From contig JAHDWA010000090.1 in the NCBI GenBank assembly GCA_023382535.1, positions 1 through 21,380 of the forward strand: DNA of 21,380 bases, in the 5' to 3' direction. Within the stretch, counting starts at the first letter, position 1. Every line of letters begins with the position of its first letter. Under the pieces are notes generated by a model. The model searched no databases, was not told the origin of the DNA, and saw only the letters and a program-made list of their open reading frames with translations. Position numbers and translations under genes: made by a program. Below, one piece after another: positions 13,664 to 21,380 of this stretch. The DNA is from Anaerolineae bacterium (GTDB lineage Bacteria; Chloroflexota; Anaerolineae; 4572-78; J111).

Positions 13664-14389
13664 TTAGATTGTTTCTCTCGTATGGGTGGCTTCTACTTTA
13701 GCCAGCCAGGCCGGCAAGGCCGCAACCAAATATCCCAAGATTCTCCTTGCCCCTTCCACAAAAACGTCAATATTGCCATCATATGCTTCGCCGCCGCTGG
13801 CGCCGATCAAGTCGCTGACGCCGCGCAGGATCAGGCAACGCGTCCCGTTGTGAGCTGCTACCCAGGCAATCGCTCCCGACTCCCAATCCCCGGCTACAGC
13901 GCCGAATTCCGCTCTTAGGCGTGGGATATCTTCAGCTAGCAAATCCCGGTCGGCAGAAACGAGCAAAGTCCGCTGTACCGGGTGGGGATAATCCTCGCCC
14001 AGCCAGGAGAGGTCCAACTCTGTAGTGTAGTGAGCAATATGCTCGTCGTAATCGCCCATCTGCTCGATGATGTCATAGACCAGCGTCCGTTCGGCCAGGA
14101 TAATCGTGCCCGGCGTAATTTCCCCCTCAAATCCACCGCACGTGCCCAGGTTGACCAGTAATTTAGGGGCCCAATAATCAATCACGTATTGGGTCGAGGC
14201 GGCCGCGGCTATCTTTCCCCAGCCGCCGTGGAAGAAAATAACCGGTTCAATACGTCCGGCTATAGTCTGATTAACAACAAACCACTCACCTAGGGGTGAA
14301 GGTTGTGGCTGAATATGGGTAAAAAGGGTGCGAATAGCTTGCCACTCGATATTGGCTGAAATGATCACAGCAAAATTAACTTTATACAT
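13664..14389 (-). CDS. MTA/SAH nucleosidase-like protein (purine nucleoside phosphorylase superfamily)
   Basis: The 241-residue protein has the phosphorylase/nucleosidase fold. Residues matching the catalytic set of 5'-methylthioadenosine/S-adenosylhomocysteine nucleosidase are E15 (ISANIEWQAI), E170 (GDWESGAIA) and D193 (RGVSDLIG); NLGTCGGFEG at 80-89 is the usual Gly-rich segment. MTA/SAH nucleosidases cleave the adenine-ribose bond in methionine salvage and SAH detoxification. In the family the residue before E170 is normally methionine, which contacts the ribose; here it is W169, so the substrate may differ. The ATG at 14389 is reached through a near-palindrome (14392-14411). It lies upstream of the TetR gene on the same strand, but TetR has its own promoter. 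Confidence 0.8.
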   Translation of the reverse strand: MYKVNFAVIISANIEWQAIRTLFTHIQPQPSPLGEWFVVNQTIAGRIEPVIFFHGGWGKIAAAASTQYVIDYWAPKLLVNLGTCGGFEGEITPGTIILAERTLVYDIIEQMGDYDEHIAHYTTELDLSWLGEDYPHPVQRTLLVSADRDLLAEDIPRLRAEFGAVAGDWESGAIAWVAAHNGTRCLILRGVSDLIGASGGEAYDGNIDVFVEGARRILGYLVAALPAWLAKVEATHTRETI

Positions 14390-14391
14390 GA

Positions 14392-14411
14392 GATATACCT
14401 GAAGATATATC
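14392..14411 (-). promoter_or_regulatory. Near-palindrome directly before the nucleosidase start codon
   Basis: GATATACCTGAAGATATATC pairs at eight of ten positions and starts 3 nt upstream of the ATG at 14389. It contains the only AGG that could serve as ribosome site, so a hairpin or bound protein could block translation. This is inferred from position only. Confidence 0.35.
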
Positions 14412-14450
14412 CTTTTTTTACTGCTGTAAAGAATTTGCCTATCTCACTAA

Positions 14451-14459
14451 TGTTATAAT
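14451..14459 (+). promoter_or_regulatory. Extended -10 promoter of the AI-2E unit
   Basis: TGT followed by TATAAT (14454-14459) makes a perfect extended -10. No good -35 stands at 16-18 bp (TTGCCT at 14435 is only 13 bp away), which extended -10 promoters tolerate. The first start codon, at 14519, is about 55 nt downstream. Confidence 0.5.
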
Positions 14460-14518
14460 AATGAGAGATTTATTATATATTTTACTCCTGAATTTTGGTC
14501 CATAAAAGAGAGGTCAAA

Positions 14519-14662
14519 ATGAGAAATTCTTTGACGCAGAATAAGGATTTGAAGTGGAAATTAACCTTTGGCGTTTTGAGTCTTATCCTGGGTGCGCTGG
14601 CGACACGATTGGCTGTTTATCTGACCAACAAAATTTGGGACGAAGCCGAAAGTTTGCCCTAA
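14519..14662 (+). CDS. Small membrane protein, 47 residues (DUF4235-like)
   Basis: The ATG at 14519 follows GAGAGG 5 nt upstream. The protein begins MRNSLTQNKDLKWKL and has a single membrane helix at about residues 15-36 (LTFGVLSLILGALATRLAVYL). It ends NKIWDEAESLP, with TAA at 14660-14662. A short K-W-K, hydrophobic helix, Arg and then (K/R)-x-x-W tail resembles DUF4235-type small membrane proteins; this is a weak resemblance. It ends 13 bp before the first AI-2E permease and follows an extended -10 promoter, so it probably belongs to that operon. It may assist the permeases or be unrelated. Confidence 0.65.
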   Translation: MRNSLTQNKDLKWKLTFGVLSLILGALATRLAVYLTNKIWDEAESLP

Positions 14663-14675
14663 GTTAGAAGCAATT

Positions 14676-15971
14676 ATGACTGAAGCCATTCCACCCCTGA
14701 TCCCGAAGTGGTCTACGCGCCGGGTTGTCCTGGCCACTTTAGTCGTACTGACCGTTGCGGCTGGTTTTTGGCTGCTCTACCATTACCGCTTGGTTGTTTT
14801 TATCCTGTTTGTGGCTATCGTGATTGGTATAGCGATGCGGCCGGCAGTGGCCTGGTTGCAGCGTCGTGGCGTATCTCCAGCCATTGGCGCCATTCTGGTC
14901 TATTTGGTCTTACTGGCCCTGCTCATTGGTTTCGGCTTCCTGGTGGTGCCCTTGTTGATTGAGCAGGTCGCCACCATTTCGGCCTCGCTACCTGATTATT
15001 ACGAGAGCTTGCGGAACTTAATGATAAACTCTCCCATCCGTCCCCTCTGGCGCCTGGGGCAGCAACTGCCTGCGCAGATACCATCTCCTTCCCTTTTGCC
15101 CGGTTTGAATAACGAAGTAGTTCCCCCCACAGACACTGATCCGATGGATACCGTCGTCCTCCAGACTTTGAATTATGGAAGCCTGATTGGCTGGGGTACC
15201 TTCGTTACCCTGGCGACGCTCTTATTAGGCTTTTACTGGATTCTGGAAGGCCAGCGGGCCACACGAACGGTATTATTATGGATGCCCATGTCGTGGCGGG
15301 ATGAAGCGCGCGGTATTTTTGACGAGATTGAGATTAAAGTGAGCAGTTATATTCGCGGACAGACGCTCCTTTGTTTAATTATCGGCATTTTATCCCTGGT
15401 TGCTTATCTATTGATTGGTTTGCCTTACGCGCTTGTGCTGGCCTTGATTGCCGGCCTCATGGAATTGGTTCCCTGGATTGGGCCGGTATTGGGCGCGCTT
15501 CCGGCTCTGCTGCTGGCGCTTTCGATTGACCCAATGCTGGCGGTTTGGGTGGTGGTAGCAACCCTTATCATCCAGCAGCTTGAAAATAATGTGCTGGTGC
15601 CCCGGATTATGGACGAGTCAGTTGGAGTTAATCCGATTGTAACCTTACTCTCAATTGCCGCCTTTGGCTCGCTGCTTGGTGTGCTGGGCGCTATCCTGGC
15701 TATTCCCATGGCCGCGATTATTCAAATACTACTGGATCGCTTCCTCATTGGTCCAAGCGCAGTTGAGCAAGAAACACCGGTGGGCCGAGATACCATGAGC
15801 GTGCTGCGCTATGAAACTCAAGCACTGATCCAGGATATGCGGCAGCATATCCGACAGAAAGAGCTAATTCCCGACGAAGAGAGCGACCAGGTTGAAGAGA
15901 AAATTGAGGCCATTGCTACCGATCTGGATAGTATTCTGGCCCAATTTGCTCCTTCTGAGACTACGGCATGA
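14676..15971 (+). CDS. AI-2E (UPF0118) family permease, first copy
   Basis: The 431-residue protein has the family layout. Two hydrophobic helices start the protein (VVLATLVVLTVAAGFWLLYH, VVFILFVAIVIGIAMRPAV) and a third pair follows. A soluble loop lies at about 105-160, helices at about 165-185, the family pattern IRGQTLLCLIIGILSLVAYL at about 227-246, and ELVPWIGPVLGALPALLLAL around residue 263-283. VGVNPIVTLLSIAAFGSLLG near 310-330 also fits. A soluble acidic C-terminal tail (about 350-431) is longer than usual. The family exports small molecules or ions: AI-2 for TqsA, Na+/H+ for some members, substrate unknown here. No strong ribosome site is seen at the ATG at 14676. It overlaps the next permease by ATGA. 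Confidence 0.88.
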   Translation: MTEAIPPLIPKWSTRRVVLATLVVLTVAAGFWLLYHYRLVVFILFVAIVIGIAMRPAVAWLQRRGVSPAIGAILVYLVLLALLIGFGFLVVPLLIEQVATISASLPDYYESLRNLMINSPIRPLWRLGQQLPAQIPSPSLLPGLNNEVVPPTDTDPMDTVVLQTLNYGSLIGWGTFVTLATLLLGFYWILEGQRATRTVLLWMPMSWRDEARGIFDEIEIKVSSYIRGQTLLCLIIGILSLVAYLLIGLPYALVLALIAGLMELVPWIGPVLGALPALLLALSIDPMLAVWVVVATLIIQQLENNVLVPRIMDESVGVNPIVTLLSIAAFGSLLGVLGAILAIPMAAIIQILLDRFLIGPSAVEQETPVGRDTMSVLRYETQALIQDMRQHIRQKELIPDEESDQVEEKIEAIATDLDSILAQFAPSETTA

Positions 15972-17221
15972 AGCGACTGGCCTGGTATACTACGGTTGTT
16001 TTGGGCATAACCACCCTGGTGCTGCTACTATGGCAATTCAGGGAGGAATTCTTGGTGTTCCTGCTCTCCCTGGCCATGGCGGCGGCGGTTCGCCCGTTAA
16101 TTAATTATTTAAATCAGCGGTACCGCCTGTCACCCGGTCTGGCCTCAATCCTCATTTACGTCGCAGGGCTGATCGTCATCGGGGCTCTGTTTTATACCGT
16201 CAGTGGTCTGCTGCTGATCGAACTGCAACGCGCCGCCAACAATTTTGCCTTAACTTACGAAATTATCATAGCGCAGTGGCCGCAGGGCACAACCTTTCAG
16301 CAAGCCATCGCCGAACGCCTGCCGCCGCCTGTTGAATTTTACCAGGCCCTGGCGGGTGAGCGCGGTACGGTGCTCATACAAACGCTCTTGGGTGTCACCT
16401 CAGGTTTTTTTGTTATTATTGGCCAGATATCCGTAATCCTGGTGTTAAGCGTTTACTGGAGTATTGACCGGGCGCGTTTTGAGCGGCTCTGGCTTTCTTT
16501 GTTACCGGCTGAGCAGCGCATCGGAGCGCGAGAGGTCTGGCGGAATATTGAGGAAGGGGTTGGCTCTTATATTCGCAACGAATTGGTCCAGGGCTTCCTG
16601 GCCGGGCTGATGTTGGGCTTCATTTATTGGATGCTGGGGTTACAATATCCCATCACGTTAGCCCTGGTCGGAGTGCTGGCAGGCTCCATTCCGATGGTTG
16701 GCGCGCCTCTGGCGGCGGTATTGCCACTGCTGGTAGGCTGGATCAGTAACCCATCTCTGGCTATAGCGGCGGCCCTCTCTACAGCAGCTATCTTCCTTAT
16801 CTTAGAAGTAATCGTCGAGCCGTACTTTTTCGACCGCAGTCGTTACAGTTCGCTGCTGATGGTGTTGGGAATGATTATCCTGGCTAACGATTACGGCCTG
16901 CTCGGTTTGATTTTGGCTCCGCCCCTGGTTGTGGCGGTTTCTATTCTATCCGGCTATCTGATGCGTCAAACCGTCCCTACAGCAGCACCGAAGCCAGCCC
17001 TGCAAGTAGCCGATTTGCAGGAACGCTTAGAGTCCGTGCAAATGATGATAAATGAGCTGGATGAACCCCTGCCGGTAGAGGCAGCCAGCATGCTCGACCG
17101 CCTGGCCAAATTGATCGAAAAAGCCGGTCAAACCGTACCGCCGGAAACGCCGGCAACTTCCTCCGAAGTTTCAGCCGGACCATTGCCGGTTATACCGTCG
17201 GCGCCCCTGGGAAGTAAATAA
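15968..17221 (+). CDS. AI-2E (UPF0118) family permease, second copy
   Basis: The 417-residue protein shares the first copy's architecture: helices MKRLAWYTTVVLGITTLVLL and FREEFLVFLLSLAMAAAVRP, a soluble loop at about 85-130, and VGSYIRNELVQGFLAGLMLG. SIPMVGAPLAAVLPLLVGWI follows, then the last helices and a soluble C-terminal tail (about 345-417). It starts at an ATG overlapping the stop of the previous gene by 4 bp (ATGA), so the two are translationally coupled. The copies look diverged, not recently duplicated, and may form a heteromeric transporter. Downstream, the gene ends 8 bp before a convergent nucleotidase gene, with no terminator visible. Confidence 0.88.
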   Translation: MKRLAWYTTVVLGITTLVLLLWQFREEFLVFLLSLAMAAAVRPLINYLNQRYRLSPGLASILIYVAGLIVIGALFYTVSGLLLIELQRAANNFALTYEIIIAQWPQGTTFQQAIAERLPPPVEFYQALAGERGTVLIQTLLGVTSGFFVIIGQISVILVLSVYWSIDRARFERLWLSLLPAEQRIGAREVWRNIEEGVGSYIRNELVQGFLAGLMLGFIYWMLGLQYPITLALVGVLAGSIPMVGAPLAAVLPLLVGWISNPSLAIAAALSTAAIFLILEVIVEPYFFDRSRYSSLLMVLGMIILANDYGLLGLILAPPLVVAVSILSGYLMRQTVPTAAPKPALQVADLQERLESVQMMINELDEPLPVEAASMLDRLAKLIEKAGQTVPPETPATSSEVSAGPLPVIPSAPLGSK

Positions 17222-17228
17222 CCTCGGC

Positions 17229-18209
17229 TCAAGCCAAAGCTTTAATCACCGCATCATGCAGCAGCCCATTGCTGACAATAACGCCGCGATTGTGGAGCAT
17301 CTTGCGGTCGCCGGCAAAATCCAGAGGTCGGCCGTACATGTCGGTGACGCGCCCACCCGCTTCTTCCACAATCAGCGAGCCAGCCGCATGATCCCAAATA
17401 TTTTCACGGTAATCAGGCGCTTTGGGCGAGGGCAGGCGCAGATATAGCGCGGCGTCACCACGGGCCACAAGCCCATATTTGGTCTGGCTGTCCATGCGCA
17501 GTGGGGGCTGCGTGATTCCGGTGGCTTGAGCCAGGGCCTCCTGCCGCGCCTGATCTCCATGCGCCGCTTCAACACTTTCGGCAAAGCGCATACCGGTCTG
17601 GTCGGTTTCTCCGGTCACATGAATGGTGACAAACGCGTCACTGTGCACGGGCGCCATCGCCGCGCCCTGACCCCTGACCGCCACAAAAACCACCCCGGTT
17701 AGACCGCCCGGCTCGTCTAATTTTAGGGGCAGGGCCGGACAGGCCAGCGCTGCTACTTTGACCTCACCTGCTTCAATTAAAGCCAAAGCCACCGCGTACT
17801 GATCGTTGCGTAAAAAACCTTTGGTCCCATCAATAGGGTCCAGTGTCCAAAAACGCCGGGTGAGGACGCCGTTACCGGCGTCAATCCAGCGGCAAATGAT
17901 TTCAGGGGCAGCAGCAGGTTGAAAACGACGAACATACTCCGTTACCTGGGCTAACTTGGCCGAATTTTCTGGCTTCTGCAAATCTGTCGAGTCTTCCTCG
18001 CCGACAATAGGATCTTTTGGAAAAGCCGCCAGTAAATGTTGGCACACCAAAGCCTGAGCGCCAAAATCGGCGATAGTAACCGGGCTTTTATCATCTTTTT
18101 GCAGCGCATCCGCGCCAATCATCGTGGTGCGCACGGCCATGCAGAGGTCAGCCGCCCGGGTTACAGCTTCGATGGCAGTGCGTTTTTCTTGGGTGTAAGT
18201 TGGAAGCAT
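17229..18209 (-). CDS. 3'(2'),5'-bisphosphate nucleotidase (inositol monophosphatase family, Hal2-like)
   Basis: The 326-residue protein has all metal-binding motifs of lithium-sensitive phosphatases: D48 (SPVTIADFG), E71-E72-D73 (VGEEDS), D124 and D127 (WTLDPIDGTKGF), and the late aspartate in IWDHAAG near residue 274. The wording of SPVTIADFGAQALV and of GFLRNDQYAVAL fits the Hal2 bisphosphate nucleotidase group better than inositol monophosphatases. The enzyme removes the 3'-phosphate from PAP (and PAPS), clearing the by-product of sulfate assimilation and sulfotransfer. There is no membrane segment. The ATG at 18209 has no strong ribosome site. Convergent with the AI-2E pair; the histidine kinase gene ends 120 bp upstream on the same strand. 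Confidence 0.9.
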   Translation of the reverse strand: MLPTYTQEKRTAIEAVTRAADLCMAVRTTMIGADALQKDDKSPVTIADFGAQALVCQHLLAAFPKDPIVGEEDSTDLQKPENSAKLAQVTEYVRRFQPAAAPEIICRWIDAGNGVLTRRFWTLDPIDGTKGFLRNDQYAVALALIEAGEVKVAALACPALPLKLDEPGGLTGVVFVAVRGQGAAMAPVHSDAFVTIHVTGETDQTGMRFAESVEAAHGDQARQEALAQATGITQPPLRMDSQTKYGLVARGDAALYLRLPSPKAPDYRENIWDHAAGSLIVEEAGGRVTDMYGRPLDFAGDRKMLHNRGVIVSNGLLHDAVIKALA

Positions 18210-18329
18210 TTTTCCCTACCATTCGTAACTACCCAATTACGGGCTAAAACCAGCCTCTTACAGGGCCAGCGGAGTAGTTATGGTCATTGTATGGTTTTTA
18301 GGAATTTGTGCCAGTTGGGAAAGGCAGAC

Positions 18330-20990
18330 TTAATGTTTCTGGCGCAGGGGGAGCACAATGTGGAACTGGCTGCCGGGGAAGCTTATTTCATCGTGGCCGG
18401 GACTCTCAACCCAAATTTTGCCGCGATGAGCCTCGACAATACCCCGGGCAATAGCCAGGCCCAGGCCCGGCCCAGCACCTTTGAAAATCGTTTTGCCGGT
18501 GGAGTGCAGGGCCAGTTGGCCGGTTTGGTAAAATTTAGTAAAGATCAACTCATGGGCGTTGGGGTCAATCCCGATACCGGTGTCGCTGATAACGATTTCG
18601 ATACCGGGAACGGGGATGTCGAGGCTGCCGTTCATGCAGCGGCCGGTAACAGTAATTTTGCCGCCATCGGGGGTGTACTTGATAGCGTTGACGATCAGGT
18701 GATAGAAGACTTTCTGTAAAGCGTCAGGATCGGCCATAATGGAGGGCAGGTCACTCATGTCGGCGACCGTGAGGGTCAGCTTGCGCTCGGCCAGGGGGTC
18801 GCTAAAAGTCTGGGCCAACAATTCGATGATCGAAGGAATGTGGACAGGCTCCGGGTAGAGTTCCAGAACCCGGCTGTCAATTTTGGTAATATCGAGCATA
18901 CTGGTGACGATCTCTTGCAAACGAACCGCTCCGGTATGGATCCCCTTGACCAGCTCCAGACGGTGAGCGTTTTCTTTGACGGCGGCATCGTTGAGCAGCA
19001 TATTACTGTAGCCGCGCAAAACGGTCAACGGGGTGCGCAGTTCGTGGGCGGCAATGCTAATGAAATCGGATTTAGTGCGGTCCAGACGTTCCAACTGGTC
19101 GTAAGCCTCTTGGACCGCCACCGTGCGCTCGCGGACCATGTCTTCAAGTTGCTGGGAGAAGCGGACGATTTTGTCATAGAGGCGGGCATTTTCCAGGGCG
19201 AAAGCGGCTTGCCCGGCAAAAGTGGTGGCGAGTTTAACTTCGTCCTGGCTAAAAGCATTGGGAATTTCGCGGACCAGCGACAGCATGCCAATGACCTGGT
19301 CAAAACGAGTCAGCGGGACGCCCAGCCAGGCGCGGGCCGGGGGCAGAGTTTCCACATGCTGCCAATCGGGCCGCTCCGATACATCAGGGATAACCAGCGC
19401 CTGTTGGGTTTGGTAGATTTGCTGGAAAACATCGTCTTCCTTGATCGAGACACGCAACTGGAGGGGCTGCACGTCGTCGGGAAAGCCGCGAGCAGCCACA
19501 AGTTCAAGCTCATCTTTATTTTGCAGCATCACCGTCGCCCGGTCGTAAGGCACGGTTTTAGCCAGGTACTCCAGAATGAGGTTCAGGACTTCCGGCAAAT
19601 CCAGGGTACGCGAGAGGACTTGGTTAACTTCGTACAGAGTTTCGGCCAATTGGCGGCGTGTTTTTTCGCTTTGATAGAGAGAGGCGTTTTGGATAGCGAT
19701 TGAAATCTGGTCAGCCAGGGCCTGAAAAACCGGCAGGTCGTCCAGGCGAAACGCAGCCGGCTGGTCACTGGCGATGTCGAGCACACCCAGCACCGATTTG
19801 CCCATCAGCAGCGGCAAAGCTAACTCGGAGCGCATAGCCGGGATAATATCCAGGGGAATATAGTGCCTGTCTTGCGAAACATCGTCTATCCGCGCCAGCC
19901 GCCGATTCTTGGCAACCCAGCCGATAATACTCTCCTCGTCTACCTTCAGCCGGAACCCTTCCTGGCGCAGGCTGCGCCCCGCTTCCCCGGTCCCGGCCTG
20001 AGCTGTCACGTAGCTGCCGCTCTCGTCCAGCAGAAAAACGCCGACAAAATAATAGCCGTAGCCCTCTTTAATCAGTTCAACCACGTAGTTAAGCAGTTGG
20101 TCAAGATCGAGGATCGAGGTGAGATGGTAGCCGACGGCAATACTGGTTTCGAGTTGCCGATAGCGGCGGTGAAGCTCTTCAGTTCGTTCCTGTACCCGCT
20201 GCTCCAGGCCGGCGTACAGGCCGGCCAGTTGAGCCGCGGCGGCGTTGAAAGCTCGACCTAAATGGCTCAGTTCATCGTCGCCGCTGACGCCAACGGTGTG
20301 GTTAAGATCGCCCTGGGCTAAAGACCTGGCCCCGGCATCCAGTTGAGCCAGCGGCTGAGCAATACTACGGGTAACGGCAAAACCCAGGGCGCCTGCGGCG
20401 AGCAGCGTCAAGAGGCTGACGAGGGCCAGGGTAATCAGAGCTTGCCGTTGCACTTGCTCCATGTTTTTTAGAGCATTTTGCTGCTCGACTGCTACTTCGG
20501 CGTTTATCTCCTCGACTAACGCCTGGGTAGCTCCGCTGGTCCGTGGGAGATCGCTGTTAAGCCGGGATTGCAGTAAAACCCACTCATTATCTTGGGCCAG
20601 ACTGATCAGAGCATCTATTTGCGCAGGTACCGAGACCTTAATGCTTTCCAATTGTTCAATTTGCTGGCTATGGTTGAGAGGCGGTTCCAGGGTATTGATC
20701 GCTTCGTCCACTATTTTGACGAAATCCTCCCGGAGCTTAAGCGCCGCTGCTTCAAAAGGAGTGCTTGTGCTGCGAGAGAGGGTGAGGCGCTGCAATTCGT
20801 CTTTGAGGATCAGGACGTGGCTGTGAACCCGTAAAACAGCGCTGGCCTGGGTATTTGCCCGGTGTAGACGTTGAGCCTGGACCTGAATCGTATTCAACTG
20901 CCACAACCCGACCGCCGTGCTGAGGAGCATCAGCAGCAGCATGAGGCCAAAGGAGAGGGCCAGCCGGGAACCAATTTTCATCCGTCGCAT
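18330..20990 (-). CDS. Membrane sensor histidine kinase with HAMP and two GAF domains
   Basis: The 886-residue protein has a membrane helix at about 10-30 and an extracytoplasmic helical sensor at about 31-183. A second membrane helix (about 184-205) is followed by a HAMP domain (about 205-258). GAF1 (about 285-430) holds YHLTSILDLDQLLNYVVELI and the DDVSQDRHYI segment. GAF2 (about 455-605) holds LNLILEYLAKTVPYDRATVM. A coiled coil leads to the HisKA domain with H649 in AAHELRTPL. The ATPase domain has the N-box (LIVNAIKYT), G1 (DTGIGID) and G2 (GAGPGLGLAIA). It should autophosphorylate H649 and pass phosphate to an unknown regulator; none is adjacent. Starts at 20990 or 20981 are both possible. 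Its promoter is probably the extended -10 at 21090-21098. Confidence 0.93.
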   Translation of the reverse strand: MRRMKIGSRLALSFGLMLLLMLLSTAVGLWQLNTIQVQAQRLHRANTQASAVLRVHSHVLILKDELQRLTLSRSTSTPFEAAALKLREDFVKIVDEAINTLEPPLNHSQQIEQLESIKVSVPAQIDALISLAQDNEWVLLQSRLNSDLPRTSGATQALVEEINAEVAVEQQNALKNMEQVQRQALITLALVSLLTLLAAGALGFAVTRSIAQPLAQLDAGARSLAQGDLNHTVGVSGDDELSHLGRAFNAAAAQLAGLYAGLEQRVQERTEELHRRYRQLETSIAVGYHLTSILDLDQLLNYVVELIKEGYGYYFVGVFLLDESGSYVTAQAGTGEAGRSLRQEGFRLKVDEESIIGWVAKNRRLARIDDVSQDRHYIPLDIIPAMRSELALPLLMGKSVLGVLDIASDQPAAFRLDDLPVFQALADQISIAIQNASLYQSEKTRRQLAETLYEVNQVLSRTLDLPEVLNLILEYLAKTVPYDRATVMLQNKDELELVAARGFPDDVQPLQLRVSIKEDDVFQQIYQTQQALVIPDVSERPDWQHVETLPPARAWLGVPLTRFDQVIGMLSLVREIPNAFSQDEVKLATTFAGQAAFALENARLYDKIVRFSQQLEDMVRERTVAVQEAYDQLERLDRTKSDFISIAAHELRTPLTVLRGYSNMLLNDAAVKENAHRLELVKGIHTGAVRLQEIVTSMLDITKIDSRVLELYPEPVHIPSIIELLAQTFSDPLAERKLTLTVADMSDLPSIMADPDALQKVFYHLIVNAIKYTPDGGKITVTGRCMNGSLDIPVPGIEIVISDTGIGIDPNAHELIFTKFYQTGQLALHSTGKTIFKGAGPGLGLAIARGIVEAHRGKIWVESPGHDEISFPGSQFHIVLPLRQKH

Positions 20991-21089
20991 CTTGTAACTG
21001 TAAACTTTTCTGAATCGTCTTTGCTGTTATCGGGCGTGTTTTGGCTGTCTGGGCATGGGATTGTTAACTGCCGCCAAACATATAAATTT

Positions 21090-21098
21090 AGTATACCA
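21090..21098 (-). promoter_or_regulatory. Extended -10 promoter of the histidine kinase
   Basis: On the minus strand TGG precedes TATACT (21090-21095), an extended -10 with no good -35 at 16-18 bp. It lies about 100 bp upstream of the start at 20990, in an AT-rich region. Confidence 0.45.
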
Positions 21099-21147
21099 TA
21101 TTTTAGCCTTTGCCATCTAAGTATTTGGTACTAATCAACTTGACAAC

Positions 21148-21178
21148 AAAAAATGGGGCCAGTAATCGTACTGACCCC
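21148..21178 (-). terminator. Terminator of the FAS1-LPATG gene
   Basis: GGGGCCAGTA (21155-21164) and TACTGACCCC (21169-21178) form a 10-bp stem with one mismatch and a 4-nt loop. On the minus strand it is followed by TTTTTT (21148-21153). Confidence 0.8.
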
Positions 21179-21204
21179 CGTTTCTAGGTCCTATTCAGTT
21201 GAAA

Positions 21205-21380
21205 TTAACGATTCCAGCGCAGCCGCAGAGCCAGGCCGCCGGCCAGGAGAACCAAGCCCAGAGCCATCGCCGCCGCCAGCAGGTAGATATTAGCCGGGAT
21301 GTCGCCGCCGGTCGCAGGCAGAGCAGCCGGGGCCGCCTCCGCGGGGGGCAGGAGGACGGTATCAATGACGTGAATGACGC
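21205..21380 (-). CDS. C-terminus of a fasciclin (FAS1)-domain surface protein with LPATG-like anchor (partial)
   Basis: Only the last 58 codons lie in the window; the 5' end is cut off. The first visible residues, VIHVIDTVLLPP, are the conserved closing strand of a FAS1 (fasciclin/beta-Ig-H3) adhesion domain. A short Ala/Pro linker leads to LPATGGD, a hydrophobic helix (ANIYLLAAAMALGLVLLAGG) and a positively charged tail (RLRWNR, stop at 21205-21207). This is the layout of an LPxTG sortase-type cell-wall sorting signal. FAS1 proteins of this kind act in adhesion. No sortase gene is in the window, so covalent anchoring is not proved; the helix alone could anchor the protein. A terminator follows at 21148-21178. 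Confidence 0.85.
   Translation of the reverse strand, partial: VIHVIDTVLLPPAEAAPAALPATGGDIPANIYLLAAAMALGLVLLAGGLALRLRWNR

Noticed and set aside
18036..19703. Long plus-strand frames opposite the nucleotidase and kinase genes
   Set aside because: They are antisense shadows of strongly conserved minus-strand genes, with no family resemblance of their own.
1767..20990. Histidine kinase and CheY-like protein as a two-component pair
   Set aside because: About 16 kb apart with many unrelated genes between; nothing in the sequence links them.
1..21380. Mobile element, prophage, CRISPR or defence island
   Set aside because: No integrase, transposase, direct-repeat array, toxin-antitoxin or nuclease-helicase gene; the tRNA at the edge shows no attachment-site duplication in the visible part.

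Overview
The window looks like ordinary chromosomal sequence from a free-living bacterium, most likely a Chloroflexota (Anaerolineae/Caldilineae-like) member. This is an inference from moderate-to-high GC and from the gene types: a membrane LysM protein with a Pro/Thr-rich linker and a lamin-tail domain, a FAS1 protein with an LPATG-like tail, multi-GAF histidine kinases, PadR plus HAAS-domain membrane proteins, and AI-2E permeases. No prophage, integrase, transposase, CRISPR array or recognisable defence system was found.

Layout. 1-51 is the 5' part of a tRNA-Phe gene (minus) with a textbook promoter at 95-123. It is followed by a DMT/EamA transporter (152-1027, minus), a small unknown gene (1403-1687, plus) and a single-domain CheY-like regulator (1767-2138, minus); the last two converge on a bidirectional terminator. 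Next on the minus strand are an alkaline-phosphatase-superfamily phosphodiesterase (2557-3342), a secreted protein built of three internal repeats (3450-4586), and a probable two-gene unit of a LysM/lamin-tail membrane protein (5061-6059) and a glutaredoxin-like protein (4685-5029). Divergent from that unit is a PadR regulator (6244-6573) with a HAAS-domain membrane protein (6717-7649), closed by a strong terminator at 7666-7694. A Tat-type metallophosphoesterase (7749-8594) and a membrane-anchored EEP-fold phosphatase/nuclease (8621-9625) follow on the plus strand.

Convergent to them are a PIG-L deacetylase (9678-10490) and an M20 peptidase (10578-11957), separated by a perfect 40-bp palindrome. 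Then come ribosomal protein L9 with an acidic C-terminal extension (12224-12805), a TetR regulator with two palindromic operators over its promoter (12878-13549), and an MTA/SAH-nucleosidase-like enzyme (13664-14389). A 47-residue membrane protein (14519-14662) precedes two AI-2E permeases joined by an ATGA overlap (14676-17221). The window ends with a 3'(2'),5'-bisphosphate nucleotidase (17229-18209, minus), a large HAMP-GAF-GAF histidine kinase (18330-20990, minus), and the C-terminus of a FAS1 surface protein (21205-21380, minus).

The genes form small transcription units rather than one pathway. Recurring themes are cell-envelope and surface proteins, phosphoester hydrolases and local one-gene regulators. 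The most interesting non-coding signals are the 40-bp palindrome, the paired TetR operators, the PadR promoter palindrome and the inverted repeat in the L9 leader. I do not see convincing evidence of a new multi-gene system.
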